A program made the translations under genes and the position numbers. The notes beneath the pieces are model-generated. The model was not told the origin of the DNA. It did not search any database and saw only the letters and a list, made by a program, of their open reading frames with translations. 64,000 nucleotides of DNA from Paenibacillus_D tarimensis_A (lineage in GTDB: Bacteria; Bacillota; Bacilli; Paenibacillales; Paenibacillaceae): the NCBI GenBank assembly GCA_041281825.1, contig CP166298.1, forward strand, positions 1,178,001 through 1,242,000, given 5' to 3'. How positions within the stretch are numbered: position 1 is the first letter of the stretch; each line of letters opens with the position of its first letter. Shown piece after piece: positions 17,278 through 25,795 of the stretch.

Positions 17278-18279
17278 TCAATGATCTTCAGCGGCGGGGT
17301 TTGTACGCATACGATGCCGCTCGCGATATTGCCTCGGCGTTACCCCGTAAGTCCGTTTAAATATACGATGCAAATAATTGGCACTTGAAAAACCGCTGCA
17401 AGCCGCCAGCTGCTCAATGGTCCGGCCGCTTTGTTCAAGCTCCTTGCAAATATTCGATAACCGGATTTGTTCAACATATTCGCTAAAGGTTGTGCCGGAC
17501 ATGGACTTGAATAAACGCTGCAGCTGCCTCGGGCTGATATGGAGACGTTCCGCGACCGTATTCAGCGTTAATGGTTCCTTGTAATTGTCTTTGATAAATT
17601 GCTCGGCAAGCCTGTAACGGTAACGATGAATATCCCGTGAAGGCAGCTGCTGCGGCTGCGGCTCCGGAAAGTAGCTTCGCGTCATGCGAAGCAAGATGTT
17701 GATGACCGACTGCTTGATGATGGTGAATAAACCCGGTTGGCCTTCGTACCATGCCCGATAAGCGGTCAGAAAGCATTCCATCACCCGGAAACGGTCCATT
17801 TCGGGGCGAAGCGGAATCAGGTGAAGCTGGCGGATGCATGTCTCGGCTTCCTTCCATTCCGTTTCAACCCCCCAACCGGATTTCAGTTCATCAGGCCCGG
17901 AGCCGTCGAGGTCAAGGCATATGATTTGGATGCGCAGACACAACTCGTCCATCGCTTCGTCAGCATCCGCCTCCTGATAATGCATCACTTGCGGAGCTGT
18001 CAGGTACATCATTCCTTCATGCAGCGCGAACCGCTTGTCACCGAATATGACCAGTCCTTTCCCGCGCGGGATGAAATGAAATTCGAACTCCTCCGAATGC
18101 TTGTGGAATTGGTCGATCTTGCCCGGGGGAAATGTCGTATGATGAAATCGAACGATTCGAATGCCGTAAGGGCCCCAGCGGAAATCGGACCGAAGCTGTT
18201 CCAAAGCATGCCGCTGCTCCTTCATCAGTTCGTAGGGATAAACGCTGACGCCGCCTGCGGCTTGATTCATTTCCGCCAT
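17278..18279 (-). CDS. AraC-family transcriptional regulator with cupin sensor
   Basis: A 333-residue regulator. The N-terminal half has cupin-like features (HHTTFPPGKIDQFHKHSEEF, HFIPRGKGLVIFGDKRF) for small-ligand sensing. The C-terminal AraC DNA-binding domain includes PLTLNTVAERLHISPRQLQRLF and GRTIEQLAACSGFSSANYLHR, the two helix-turn-helix units. It is the last gene of a minus-strand operon after two Gfo/Idh/MocA oxidoreductases, 36 bases downstream of the second, so it probably controls their expression in response to a sugar or polyol. Confidence 0.88.
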   Translation of the reverse strand: MAEMNQAAGGVSVYPYELMKEQRHALEQLRSDFRWGPYGIRIVRFHHTTFPPGKIDQFHKHSEEFEFHFIPRGKGLVIFGDKRFALHEGMMYLTAPQVMHYQEADADEAMDELCLRIQIICLDLDGSGPDELKSGWGVETEWKEAETCIRQLHLIPLRPEMDRFRVMECFLTAYRAWYEGQPGLFTIIKQSVINILLRMTRSYFPEPQPQQLPSRDIHRYRYRLAEQFIKDNYKEPLTLNTVAERLHISPRQLQRLFKSMSGTTFSEYVEQIRLSNICKELEQSGRTIEQLAACSGFSSANYLHRIFKRTYGVTPRQYRERHRMRTNPAAEDH

Positions 18280-18315
18280 GCTGTTCCTCCTGCAATCCTT
18301 TTTTCGCTATAAATC

Positions 18316-19341
18316 TTAACACAAAAGCTGTACGGCTGCGCCTGATTTGGCCGAAATCGACGCCGCTTCCATCAGCCTGGTCAAATCGAGCGCCAATGTT
18401 ACGTTTTCGGTTGCCTTCGTACCGTTCCGGATATGGGATACCCATTGGTCAAAGGAGGAAGGAAGCGCTGCAGGCAGCTTGAAGGTATGCCACCGACCGG
18501 CCGCATCGCCTTCCAGCTTCAGGCTTCGGTAGATCAGTTTAGCATCATACGCGTGGTATAGCGCGCTGCCTTCCGTGCCGTGCAATTCAAGGGTAAACGG
18601 CGATGACCGATTGACGAAGCCCGCTTCGACGACGCCGAATGCTCCGTTCTTATACCTGAGGACGGTGATGGCGTTATCCTCCACTGCTTTGCCGGTAACG
18701 CAGCTGTAACTGGCGCTCACGCTCTCCGGCATGCCGAGAAACAGCCGGACCAAGATCATCGGGTGACAGCCAAGGTCGATCATGGCGCCGCCGCCGGTTT
18801 GCGCGGGATCGAAGAAATGGGCAGGCAAATAACCGAGCGGATTATCCTCTGCGGGCAAGGCTCCGCTGTGGGACAGGCGCGCGCGAACAGACGTCAATTC
18901 ACCGAGCAAGCCGCAGGCGGCAAGCGCTAATGCACCTTGAGTAAAGGGGGTATTCAGACGCGGCAGCGATACGGTCAGCACAACGCCGGAGCGGTTGACG
19001 GCCGCCATAATCTTGTCGCATTCAGCGGAAGTTAAGGCGATTACCTTCTCTGTGAAAATATGCTTGCCCGCTTCTGCCGCAGCGGTCATGATATCCATGT
19101 GATCTGCGGTTGGGGCAGTAACGATTACGCCGTCGATATGGCTGTCGGAGAGCAGTTCGCCGAGTTGCTCGACATACCGGATGCCGCGACCTTCGGCTTC
19201 CCTTCGTCCCCGTTCGGGAATTTCGTCCCATATGGCAACGAGTTCCGTATCCGTATGCTCCATCACCTGTTTGGCGTAATCTTTGGCATGCACATGCCAG
19301 AAGCTTAACAGGGCTACTCGCAGTTTTGCTTTTTCGCTCAT
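18316..19341 (-). CDS. Gfo/Idh/MocA family oxidoreductase (second of pair)
   Basis: A 341-residue NAD(P)-dependent sugar or polyol dehydrogenase. The N-terminal Rossmann fold starts KLRVALLSFWHVHAKDYAKQ, without the usual GxGxxG, and continues to GVIVTAPTADHMDIM and GKHIFTEKVIA, which has EK where EKP is typical. Most members have catalytic Lys-Pro here, so Ile after Lys-Val is a deviation. The C-terminal half has GGGAMIDLGCHPM. It is 22 bases after a paralogue and just before an AraC regulator. Such pairs commonly oxidise and reduce inositol- or hexose-type rings; the substrate is unknown. Confidence 0.85.
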   Translation of the reverse strand: MSEKAKLRVALLSFWHVHAKDYAKQVMEHTDTELVAIWDEIPERGRREAEGRGIRYVEQLGELLSDSHIDGVIVTAPTADHMDIMTAAAEAGKHIFTEKVIALTSAECDKIMAAVNRSGVVLTVSLPRLNTPFTQGALALAACGLLGELTSVRARLSHSGALPAEDNPLGYLPAHFFDPAQTGGGAMIDLGCHPMILVRLFLGMPESVSASYSCVTGKAVEDNAITVLRYKNGAFGVVEAGFVNRSSPFTLELHGTEGSALYHAYDAKLIYRSLKLEGDAAGRWHTFKLPAALPSSFDQWVSHIRNGTKATENVTLALDLTRLMEAASISAKSGAAVQLLC

Positions 19342-19363
19342 TTATGCCTTTTCCTCCAAACCC

Positions 19364-20446
19364 TTATTCGAAATAGACGGCTTTACCGGATTTGGACGAT
19401 TCGTAGACCGCCTCTAAAATTTCCGATACGACCAAAGCTTGCTCGGGCGTGACGACAGGCTCTCTGTCGCCCAGGACCGCGTCGATCCAAAGGCGCATCT
19501 CGACATCTTTCGCAGATTCTTTCTTGCCCTCATAGAAATCAGCGCCCTTCGGATCAAGCTTGATTTGGTTTATGAACAATTTTCCGTGTGTTTCTCCGTT
19601 AATGCGAAGGCCATCCATCATATCGGCGCCGCCTTCGGTACCGCATAAGGTGCACCGCGCTTCTTTCGAATCCAATGTGTTTAACGCCCAACTAGATTCA
19701 AGCATGATTGCAGCCCCGTTCTTCATAATGATCATACCGAAAGCGGAGTCCTCTACTTTAAACCTGGCCGGGTCCCACGGCCCCCATGAGTTTGCTGCAT
19801 TAACACGCTTTGACAGCTTGTGATAGGCAGCGCCGAGTACGACACGCGGCTCGTAGTTGTCCATCAGCCACAGCGTCAAATCGAGCGCGTGCGAGCCGAT
19901 ATCGATGAGCGGGCCTCCGCCCTGCTTCTCCCCGTCGAGGAAGACGCCCCAGGTCGGCACGCCGCGCCGGCGAACGGCATGCGCCTTGGCGTAGTAAATG
20001 TCCCCGAGCTCGTCCGCCTCGCACATTTTTTTGAGCAGCAGGCTGTCCGGCCGGAATCGGTTGTTGTAGCCGACCGTCAGCTTTTTGCCGGTTCTTCGGG
20101 CCGTCTCCGCCATTCGCCGGGCATCGGCCGCTTGTTTGGCCATCGGCTTTTCGCACATGACATGTTTGCCCGCTTCAAGAGCGGCTATCGAGATCTCAGC
20201 GTGCGTATCGTTAGAGGTGCAGACATGGACAATGTCGATGGAACCGTCCTTCAGCAACGCTTTGTAGTCGGTATAGACTTTGGCGCCGTCGGCGCCGTAC
20301 TTCTGCGCCGCGTCTTTCGCTTGCTCGATGCGCACGTCGCAGAACGCAGCAATCTCTACCTGTTCGAGCTTTTGCAGACTTGGCAGATGTTTGCCCGCAG
20401 CGATGCCTCCGCATCCGATCATAGCTACCTTCAATCTGGTTGACAT
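19364..20446 (-). CDS. Gfo/Idh/MocA family oxidoreductase (first of pair)
   Basis: A 360-residue NAD(P)-dependent oxidoreductase. It shows KVAMIGCGGIAAGKHLPSLQ (Rossmann GxGxxG), IVHVCTSNDTHAEI, GKHVMCEKPMAKQAADA with the catalytic Lys-Pro, and GGGPLIDIGSHALDLTLWLM with the conserved Asp/His. The start at 20446 is preferred because GGAGG sits nine bases upstream; an in-frame extension to 20485 has no ribosome site. It is the promoter-proximal gene of a three-gene minus-strand operon. It retains all canonical motifs, unlike the following paralogue, and is presumably the active dehydrogenase of the pair. Confidence 0.9.
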   Translation of the reverse strand: MSTRLKVAMIGCGGIAAGKHLPSLQKLEQVEIAAFCDVRIEQAKDAAQKYGADGAKVYTDYKALLKDGSIDIVHVCTSNDTHAEISIAALEAGKHVMCEKPMAKQAADARRMAETARRTGKKLTVGYNNRFRPDSLLLKKMCEADELGDIYYAKAHAVRRRGVPTWGVFLDGEKQGGGPLIDIGSHALDLTLWLMDNYEPRVVLGAAYHKLSKRVNAANSWGPWDPARFKVEDSAFGMIIMKNGAAIMLESSWALNTLDSKEARCTLCGTEGGADMMDGLRINGETHGKLFINQIKLDPKGADFYEGKKESAKDVEMRLWIDAVLGDREPVVTPEQALVVSEILEAVYESSKSGKAVYFE

Positions 20447-20561
20447 GGACGATTTCCTCCTAAACATACCACAGTTTGCGCTCATTCTAGCATGCCTAAC
20501 TAATAATTAATATTGAAAGATTGCGACGAAAAAAAGTGAACAATTGCGACGGAAAGAGGCA

Positions 20562-20578
20562 TTAACAAGATATTAACG
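20562..20578 (+). promoter_or_regulatory. Two PhoP-box-like hexamers upstream of the EEP-jacalin/NLP operon
   Basis: TTAACA at 20562 and TTAACG at 20573 are spaced 11 bases start to start, as in PhoP-binding tandem repeats. A possible -10 (TATGCT) is at 20601. Only two hexamers fit, so this is suggestive only. The rest of the 315-base divergent gap holds no gene. Confidence 0.4.
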
Positions 20579-20800
20579 ATTTATGGCGCCAGGATGATGG
20601 TATGCTTTCACTAGTATTTGCGGTGGACCTTAATGATCATTGCGCTCAATTAAGAAAGTGTAAAAAACGGACATATAACTGAAGATGGCTGGCTCTTTTC
20701 AACTGTTCTCCGGCTCACCGCATGAAAGGAGGGGATCACTGGATCGGACGGTCAAATAAGAATGAATCGTAAACCATATCAAAGGGAAAGGGATGAGAAA

Positions 20801-22135
20801 ATGAAGCTTATATTCATCAGGTTTTCAATCGTTAGTTTTGCGCTTGCACTTGTTCTCGGTCTGGCTCCGCAAACGGCCGTAAAGGCGGATACGGCGAAAA
20901 CAGGTTCTTTCTCGGTGCTTTCCTATAATGTCGGAGGGCTGCCGGGGTTCATTTCGAGTGCCGACCCGGAGGCCAATACACCGAAGATCAGCCCGCTGCT
21001 CAATCTATATGATATTGTAAACGTGCAGGAAGATTTCAATTACCATGCGGCGCTGTACGAGCAGGCCAATCATCCGTACAAAACGCCGACAAGCGGCGGT
21101 GCGGGCATCGGCAGCGGATTGAACACGCTGTCGGTATTTCCGATATCCGATTTGGAAAGAGTGACATGGGATACGAGGCACGGCGTGTTCGACAGTGGCA
21201 GCGATCAATTGACGCCGAAAGGCTTTACGGCCAAGCGGCAGAAGCTGGCGGACGGGGTTTACATCGACATCTACAATTTGCATGCAGATGCGGACGTTGA
21301 CCCGGGCTCGATGGCCGCGCGAGCGGATAATATCCGGCAATTGAGCGACTATATCAATCAGTATTCCGACGGCAATGCCGTTATCGTCTTTGGCGATACG
21401 AATACGCGGTATACGCGGGAGAAACCGCTGCTGGAGGAGATGCTCACCGCTACCGGAATGGCTGATGTCTGGATTGAGCTTGTACGCGGCGGCAGTGTTC
21501 CGCCGCTCGGCGACGCGCTCATGGACAACTCGGACTTGAACGGGCCGAACTATGAAGTCGTGGACAAAATCTTTTACCGAAGCGGCCCGCTGGTCGAGTT
21601 GAAAGCGACAGCTTACCGCTTAGAGGACGAAGTATTCGTTGACGAGAATGGAGAGCAATTGTCGGATCATTATCCGATTTCGGCCGAATTCACCTATACG
21701 GTCTCTGATGATATTGCTATGAGCGAGCCGTTCGGCGGCGACGGGGGCAACCCGTTTAATCAACTGGCATATCTTCCGGTGTCGCGAATGACCGGGTTGA
21801 CGCTGCAGAGCGGAGCGCGGGTAGACGGTCTGCAAATGACGTTTGCGGACGGCAGCGAGCTTCGTGCCGGCGGAACGGCGAACGCAAGCCGTATTCTGCT
21901 GGACAGCGACGAATATATAAAGTCAGTCGAGCTGCACAAAGCAGCAAGAAACGGAAGCGACCGCATCTTCTACGCCCGGTTTACAACCAATAAAGGGAAG
22001 CAGCTTCAAGGCGGAACACGGACATCAAGCTCAGTGACTTATACCGCGCCGGATGGCTGGTATATCTCCGGTTTTTACGGCAGATCGGGCGGCGAGATCG
22101 ACCGGTTAGGCGTGATTTACAAAAGGATATATTGA
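20801..22135 (+). CDS. Secreted EEP-fold phosphodiesterase with C-terminal jacalin-like lectin domain
   Basis: A 444-residue exported protein: signal peptide MKLIFIRFSIVSFALALVL ending near 29; an endonuclease/exonuclease/phosphatase (EEP) domain at about 37-305; a jacalin-like beta-prism at about 315-444 (FGGDGGNPFNQ, RMTGLTLQSGARVDGLQM, ISGFYGRSGGEIDRLGVI). EEP catalytic positions are visible: LSYNVGG (Asn), VNVQEDF (Glu), YNLHADAD (His), FGDTNTRY (Asp/Asn) and LSDHYPI (Asp-His). The sub-type resembles neutral sphingomyelinase-like enzymes more than DNases. ATG 20801 fits the signal peptide; an ATG at 20762 is also possible. It is followed after 43 bases by a NPP1 toxin gene in probable operon. 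Confidence 0.88.
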   Translation: MKLIFIRFSIVSFALALVLGLAPQTAVKADTAKTGSFSVLSYNVGGLPGFISSADPEANTPKISPLLNLYDIVNVQEDFNYHAALYEQANHPYKTPTSGGAGIGSGLNTLSVFPISDLERVTWDTRHGVFDSGSDQLTPKGFTAKRQKLADGVYIDIYNLHADADVDPGSMAARADNIRQLSDYINQYSDGNAVIVFGDTNTRYTREKPLLEEMLTATGMADVWIELVRGGSVPPLGDALMDNSDLNGPNYEVVDKIFYRSGPLVELKATAYRLEDEVFVDENGEQLSDHYPISAEFTYTVSDDIAMSEPFGGDGGNPFNQLAYLPVSRMTGLTLQSGARVDGLQMTFADGSELRAGGTANASRILLDSDEYIKSVELHKAARNGSDRIFYARFTTNKGKQLQGGTRTSSSVTYTAPDGWYISGFYGRSGGEIDRLGVIYKRIY

Positions 22136-22178
22136 TTCATAGGGACAATGCCCTGCAAAAAATACGAGGAGGCTCACA

Positions 22179-22982
22179 ATGAAAAAAGGTATAGCTGTTC
22201 TTCTGGTATCTTTTTTTGCATCTGTCGTTTTTTTAACAACCATTCATGCAGCTGTCATCGGCCATGACAAAGTAATCGGATTTGAAGAAGTGCCGCCCGC
22301 TTCGGTTACTGAAATAGCGGCGAAACATTTTCAGCCTTATCTGAAGGTGATTAACGGATGCGTGCCTTTTCCTGCTGTAGATGCCCAGGGCAATACAAAC
22401 GGAGGTTTAAAGCCAACCGGAGCGCCTGAAGGAGGCTGCAGTAAAAACACTGGACAAATCTATGCGCGTTCTGCATGGTACAATGGAGTATGGGCAATTA
22501 TGTATGCCTGGTATTTCCCTAAAGACGAAGCCTCACCGGGAATGGGCCATAGACATGACTGGGAAGGAATCGTGGTATGGGTGAATAATCCGGCAGTAAA
22601 TAATCCGGAAGTTCTGTCCATTGCTTATTCGGAACACGGAAACTTTATCAACGAAGCTCCAAGCAGAAATAATATGAGCGGAAGTCATCCTTTGGTTGCC
22701 TATCGAAGCGTGTGGCCGCTGAACCATAGCTTGCATCTTACGAATGAAGCAGGCGGGACCCAGCCGCTAATCAATTGGGAACAATTAACTCCTGCCGCCA
22801 GGGAAGCATTAAATACGACGGATTTTGGTAAAGCGAATGTACCTTTTAACGATAATAACTTTTGGAACAACTTAGGCAAAGCTTGGTTTAAACAACCGAA
22901 ACAAATGCCCGTCTGTCGAGCCGTCCGGCCGGCAGGCGGGTGTATCGTTTACAAAACTTTTGAAAAAAATCTGGCAAAATGA
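22179..22982 (+). CDS. NPP1/NLP family necrosis-inducing protein
   Basis: A 267-residue secreted protein of the Nep1-like family, cytolysins that bind plant sphingolipid head groups and cause leakage in dicots. A signal peptide covers about 1-24 (ending TIHA). The family heptapeptide GHRHDWE is intact near residue 124, inside MGHRHDWEGIVVWV, with upstream FPAVDAQGNTNGGLKPTG and downstream AYSEHGNF. Four cysteines (GC, GGC, VC, GGC) could form two disulfides. The ribosome site GAGGAGG precedes ATG 22179. NLPs are common in oomycetes and fungi and patchy in bacteria, so horizontal origin is plausible. It probably shares a transcript with the EEP-jacalin gene. Confidence 0.93.
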   Translation: MKKGIAVLLVSFFASVVFLTTIHAAVIGHDKVIGFEEVPPASVTEIAAKHFQPYLKVINGCVPFPAVDAQGNTNGGLKPTGAPEGGCSKNTGQIYARSAWYNGVWAIMYAWYFPKDEASPGMGHRHDWEGIVVWVNNPAVNNPEVLSIAYSEHGNFINEAPSRNNMSGSHPLVAYRSVWPLNHSLHLTNEAGGTQPLINWEQLTPAAREALNTTDFGKANVPFNDNNFWNNLGKAWFKQPKQMPVCRAVRPAGGCIVYKTFEKNLAK

Positions 22983-23133
22983 TGGTATCCTGTCAGATGG
23001 GCATATTCGATCGGCATATTTAATCACGCTGATGCGGATGCGTTTGTATTGATGTTTCACGGACTCCCCTATACACTGAATATATGATAGTTCGTATATC
23101 GTAAGCAGACAGGGGGAATGGGAGCTGTCAGGC

Positions 23134-24939
23134 ATGCGGATATGGAAATGGCTGTGGAGCAGCGTCACGAACAGCTTCAAGCTGAAGCTGATCGGAAGCC
23201 TGTTCTTTATCATCATCGTAGCGTTCGGCATCGCGAGCCTGTATACATACAGCAGCAATCAACGGCTGCTGCGGGACGAGCTGAGCAAACAAGCGCTCAT
23301 TACGAATCAAGAAGCGCTTTCTAAGATCGAGCTGAAGGTGGGAGAGATGAAACGGATCTCCCAGCTGCTCGTCTTGAACGGCGAGATCGAAGGAATGACA
23401 AGGCGCTACAACCGGTACAAGGACACCGATGCTTTCCAGCTGTATTTGGAGATACAGAAAATAGATGAGCTTATCAATCAGCTTCGATCCGACGCGCCGT
23501 ATATTACAGGTCTGTACATGCTCGATCCCGGGGGAGAATCGGTGTACTACCGCTACAACACGCCCGCCATCAATGCGTTGAACAACAGCACGTTCGATCC
23601 GATCCGCCGCAACCTTGCCGGTACGTCGGGGAAGCTGGTCTGGATGAGAATGCCGCTTCCGAGCGAGATTGAACCGGGCGGGTTTCGCAATACGATCGTC
23701 GCCGCCAGATGGATGAAAAACAGCTTGCAGCAGCATTACGGCATGCTTGTCATGACGGTCGACGAATCGTTTCTCGCAAGCGGGCTGGAGGAACTGACCA
23801 GGGACGGCATGGGGCGGGTCTACCTGTTCAACCGTTCCAACGAGCTGCTCTATTCCAACGGCGAGCTCCCTGCGGATAGAGTGCCGGGCATAACGGACAA
23901 TAAGGACAATGAGGACTATTCGGAAATTATCGACGGCGAGCTGTACTCCAGAAGCAAATCGGTTAATTCGTTGACCGACTCCTTTGTGCTCGTCAGCTCC
24001 ATGTCGCTAGGCCAGATCGAACGGCAAAACCGCAACATCGCCGAAAATATTGTTGTCACCGGCCTGCTGATCGCATTCATTACGAGCCTGCTGATCATAT
24101 TGACGCTGGAGAGGCTGCTGCGGCCGCTTGCCGATCTGCTCAAGGGGCTGCGGAGGCTCCGTTCCGGGAAATTCGACACTCGGATCAAGGTGCGCTCCAA
24201 AGACGAGCTCGCGTATATCTGCGACAGCTTCAACGAGATGGCCGAGCAGGTGGAAGGGCTCATCAAGAAGGTGTATTTGACGAAGCTGAGTGAGCGCGAT
24301 GCCGAGCTGAAGGCGCTGCAGGCGCAGCTTAATCCCCACTTTCTGCATAATTTCTTCAACGAGGTGTACTGGAAGCTGCACCTTCAGGGAGTCAGGGACT
24401 CGGCTTCCCTGATTGCCGCCGTATCCGAGATGCTTAAGCATTCCTTGATGCCTGTCCGGATTCCGACCACGGTCAAGGAGGAGCTGCGTCAGGTGCGCAA
24501 TTATGTGAAAATTCAGTCAGAGCTGTTCGAGACGGACTTCGAATTCGCCGTCGTTGCGGACGAATCGGTTCTCCATTACGGGATGATGCGCTCGCTGCTG
24601 CAGCCGCTGGTTGAAAATGTATTCATGCACGCCTTCCGCAACCAGCTGTCGCACAAGGTGCTGAAGCTTACAATTGCGGAGCAAGACGGGTTTTTGCGAA
24701 TCGATATTGCCGACAACGGCTGCGGAATGGACCGCGAGCTGGTTGGAAGGCTGCTTGAAGGCTCAGAGGAGCCGGCTGGCGACGGCGGGCGCGAAAGCAT
24801 CGGCGTGCGCAATGTCGCGCGCAGAATCGAGCTTCTTCATGGAAGACCCTACAGGCTGGACATTGCCAGCGAGCCCGGCAAGGGCACGAGGATGAGCTTG
24901 CTGCTGCCGGCGCATCCTGCCGAGGCATTCGCCGTGTAA
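23134..24939 (+). CDS. YesM-type sensor histidine kinase
   Basis: A 601-residue two-component sensor: membrane helix at about 18-40 (LIGSLFFIIIVAFGIASL), an extracellular dCache-like sensor to about 300, a second helix (IVVTGLLIAFITSLLIILTL), a HAMP linker (SGKFDTRIKVRSKDELAYI), then the His_kinase domain with LNPHFLHNFFNEV carrying the phospho-acceptor His, and an HATPase domain with PLVENVFMHAF, DNGCGMD and GIGVRN-like SIGVRNV. It lies 33 bases upstream of its partner response regulator and next to a sugar-binding lipoprotein, the usual arrangement for oligosaccharide-responsive YesMN pairs in this group. Confidence 0.93.
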   Translation: MRIWKWLWSSVTNSFKLKLIGSLFFIIIVAFGIASLYTYSSNQRLLRDELSKQALITNQEALSKIELKVGEMKRISQLLVLNGEIEGMTRRYNRYKDTDAFQLYLEIQKIDELINQLRSDAPYITGLYMLDPGGESVYYRYNTPAINALNNSTFDPIRRNLAGTSGKLVWMRMPLPSEIEPGGFRNTIVAARWMKNSLQQHYGMLVMTVDESFLASGLEELTRDGMGRVYLFNRSNELLYSNGELPADRVPGITDNKDNEDYSEIIDGELYSRSKSVNSLTDSFVLVSSMSLGQIERQNRNIAENIVVTGLLIAFITSLLIILTLERLLRPLADLLKGLRRLRSGKFDTRIKVRSKDELAYICDSFNEMAEQVEGLIKKVYLTKLSERDAELKALQAQLNPHFLHNFFNEVYWKLHLQGVRDSASLIAAVSEMLKHSLMPVRIPTTVKEELRQVRNYVKIQSELFETDFEFAVVADESVLHYGMMRSLLQPLVENVFMHAFRNQLSHKVLKLTIAEQDGFLRIDIADNGCGMDRELVGRLLEGSEEPAGDGGRESIGVRNVARRIELLHGRPYRLDIASEPGKGTRMSLLLPAHPAEAFAV

Positions 24940-24972
24940 TCCCCGTATCTCGGATTGTGAAGGAGGACGGCC

Positions 24973-25725
24973 ATGAGCTGCGGAAACGCAATGATTGTGG
25001 AGGATCAATATCACTTCCGCAAAGGGCTTGTGAGAATGATCGAGGAAAGCGAGCATAGCTGGAATGTCGTCAGCGAAGCGAGCAACGGGCTCGACGCCTT
25101 GAAAATGCTGGAGGTGCATAAGCCCGATCTGGTGCTGACCGATATTCGCATGCCGGCTATGGACGGCATCGAGTTCGTGACCCGGCTGCGCGGGCTGCAT
25201 CCGGACGCGATTGTCGTCATATTGACGGGCTTCAAGCAGTTCGAATACGCGCAAGCCGCCGTCCGGCTGGGCGTCATGGACTTTCTCGTCAAGCCTTGCT
25301 CGGAGGAGGATGTCCGGGCGGTGCTCGGCAGAGCGAGCGAAAGATTCAAGGCAAGCCTGGCGCCGGCAGGACAGGCGGCGGACGCGCAGGAGGATGAGAG
25401 GCCGGACGGTGCCATCAGTAAAGCGGTCGCGTACGTCGAGAAGCACTATGCGGGCGATTGCCGTATGACGGAGGTCGCTTCTCACGTCCGCTTGAATCCC
25501 AGCTATTTCAGCGTGCTGTTCAAGCGCGAGACGGGCGAGAGCTTCACTTCTTACGTAACCCGGTATCGGATGGAGAGAGCGCTGCAGCTGCTGCGCGACA
25601 CGGATATGAAGGTGTACGAGATCGCAGATGCTGCCGGATTCGTGGAACCTAATTATTTCACCAACGTATTCAAGCAGCATTTTTCGATGTCGCCCAAGGA
25701 ATGGCGCAAACGTATGACAGAATGA
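24973..25725 (+). CDS. YesN-type response regulator with AraC output domain
   Basis: A 250-residue response regulator. The receiver domain (about 5-120) has MIVEDQYHFRKG (acidic pocket, one position altered from the common VDDE), VLTDIRMPAMDG with the phospho-acceptor Asp, and FLVKPCSEED with the conserved Lys. The C-terminal AraC domain (about 148-250) contains YAGDCRMTEVASHVRLNPSY and VYEIADAAGFVEPNYFTNVF. It should activate nearby transport genes when phosphorylated by the upstream kinase. It is shorter than many YesN proteins because the linker between the domains is only about 20 residues. Confidence 0.92.
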   Translation: MSCGNAMIVEDQYHFRKGLVRMIEESEHSWNVVSEASNGLDALKMLEVHKPDLVLTDIRMPAMDGIEFVTRLRGLHPDAIVVILTGFKQFEYAQAAVRLGVMDFLVKPCSEEDVRAVLGRASERFKASLAPAGQAADAQEDERPDGAISKAVAYVEKHYAGDCRMTEVASHVRLNPSYFSVLFKRETGESFTSYVTRYRMERALQLLRDTDMKVYEIADAAGFVEPNYFTNVFKQHFSMSPKEWRKRMTE

Positions 25726-25795
25726 AGGCTAGTGGAACAACGGAGCGTCATGACCGATCGCGGCCGATCGTCAATAAACCTGCGGGAGGAACGAT

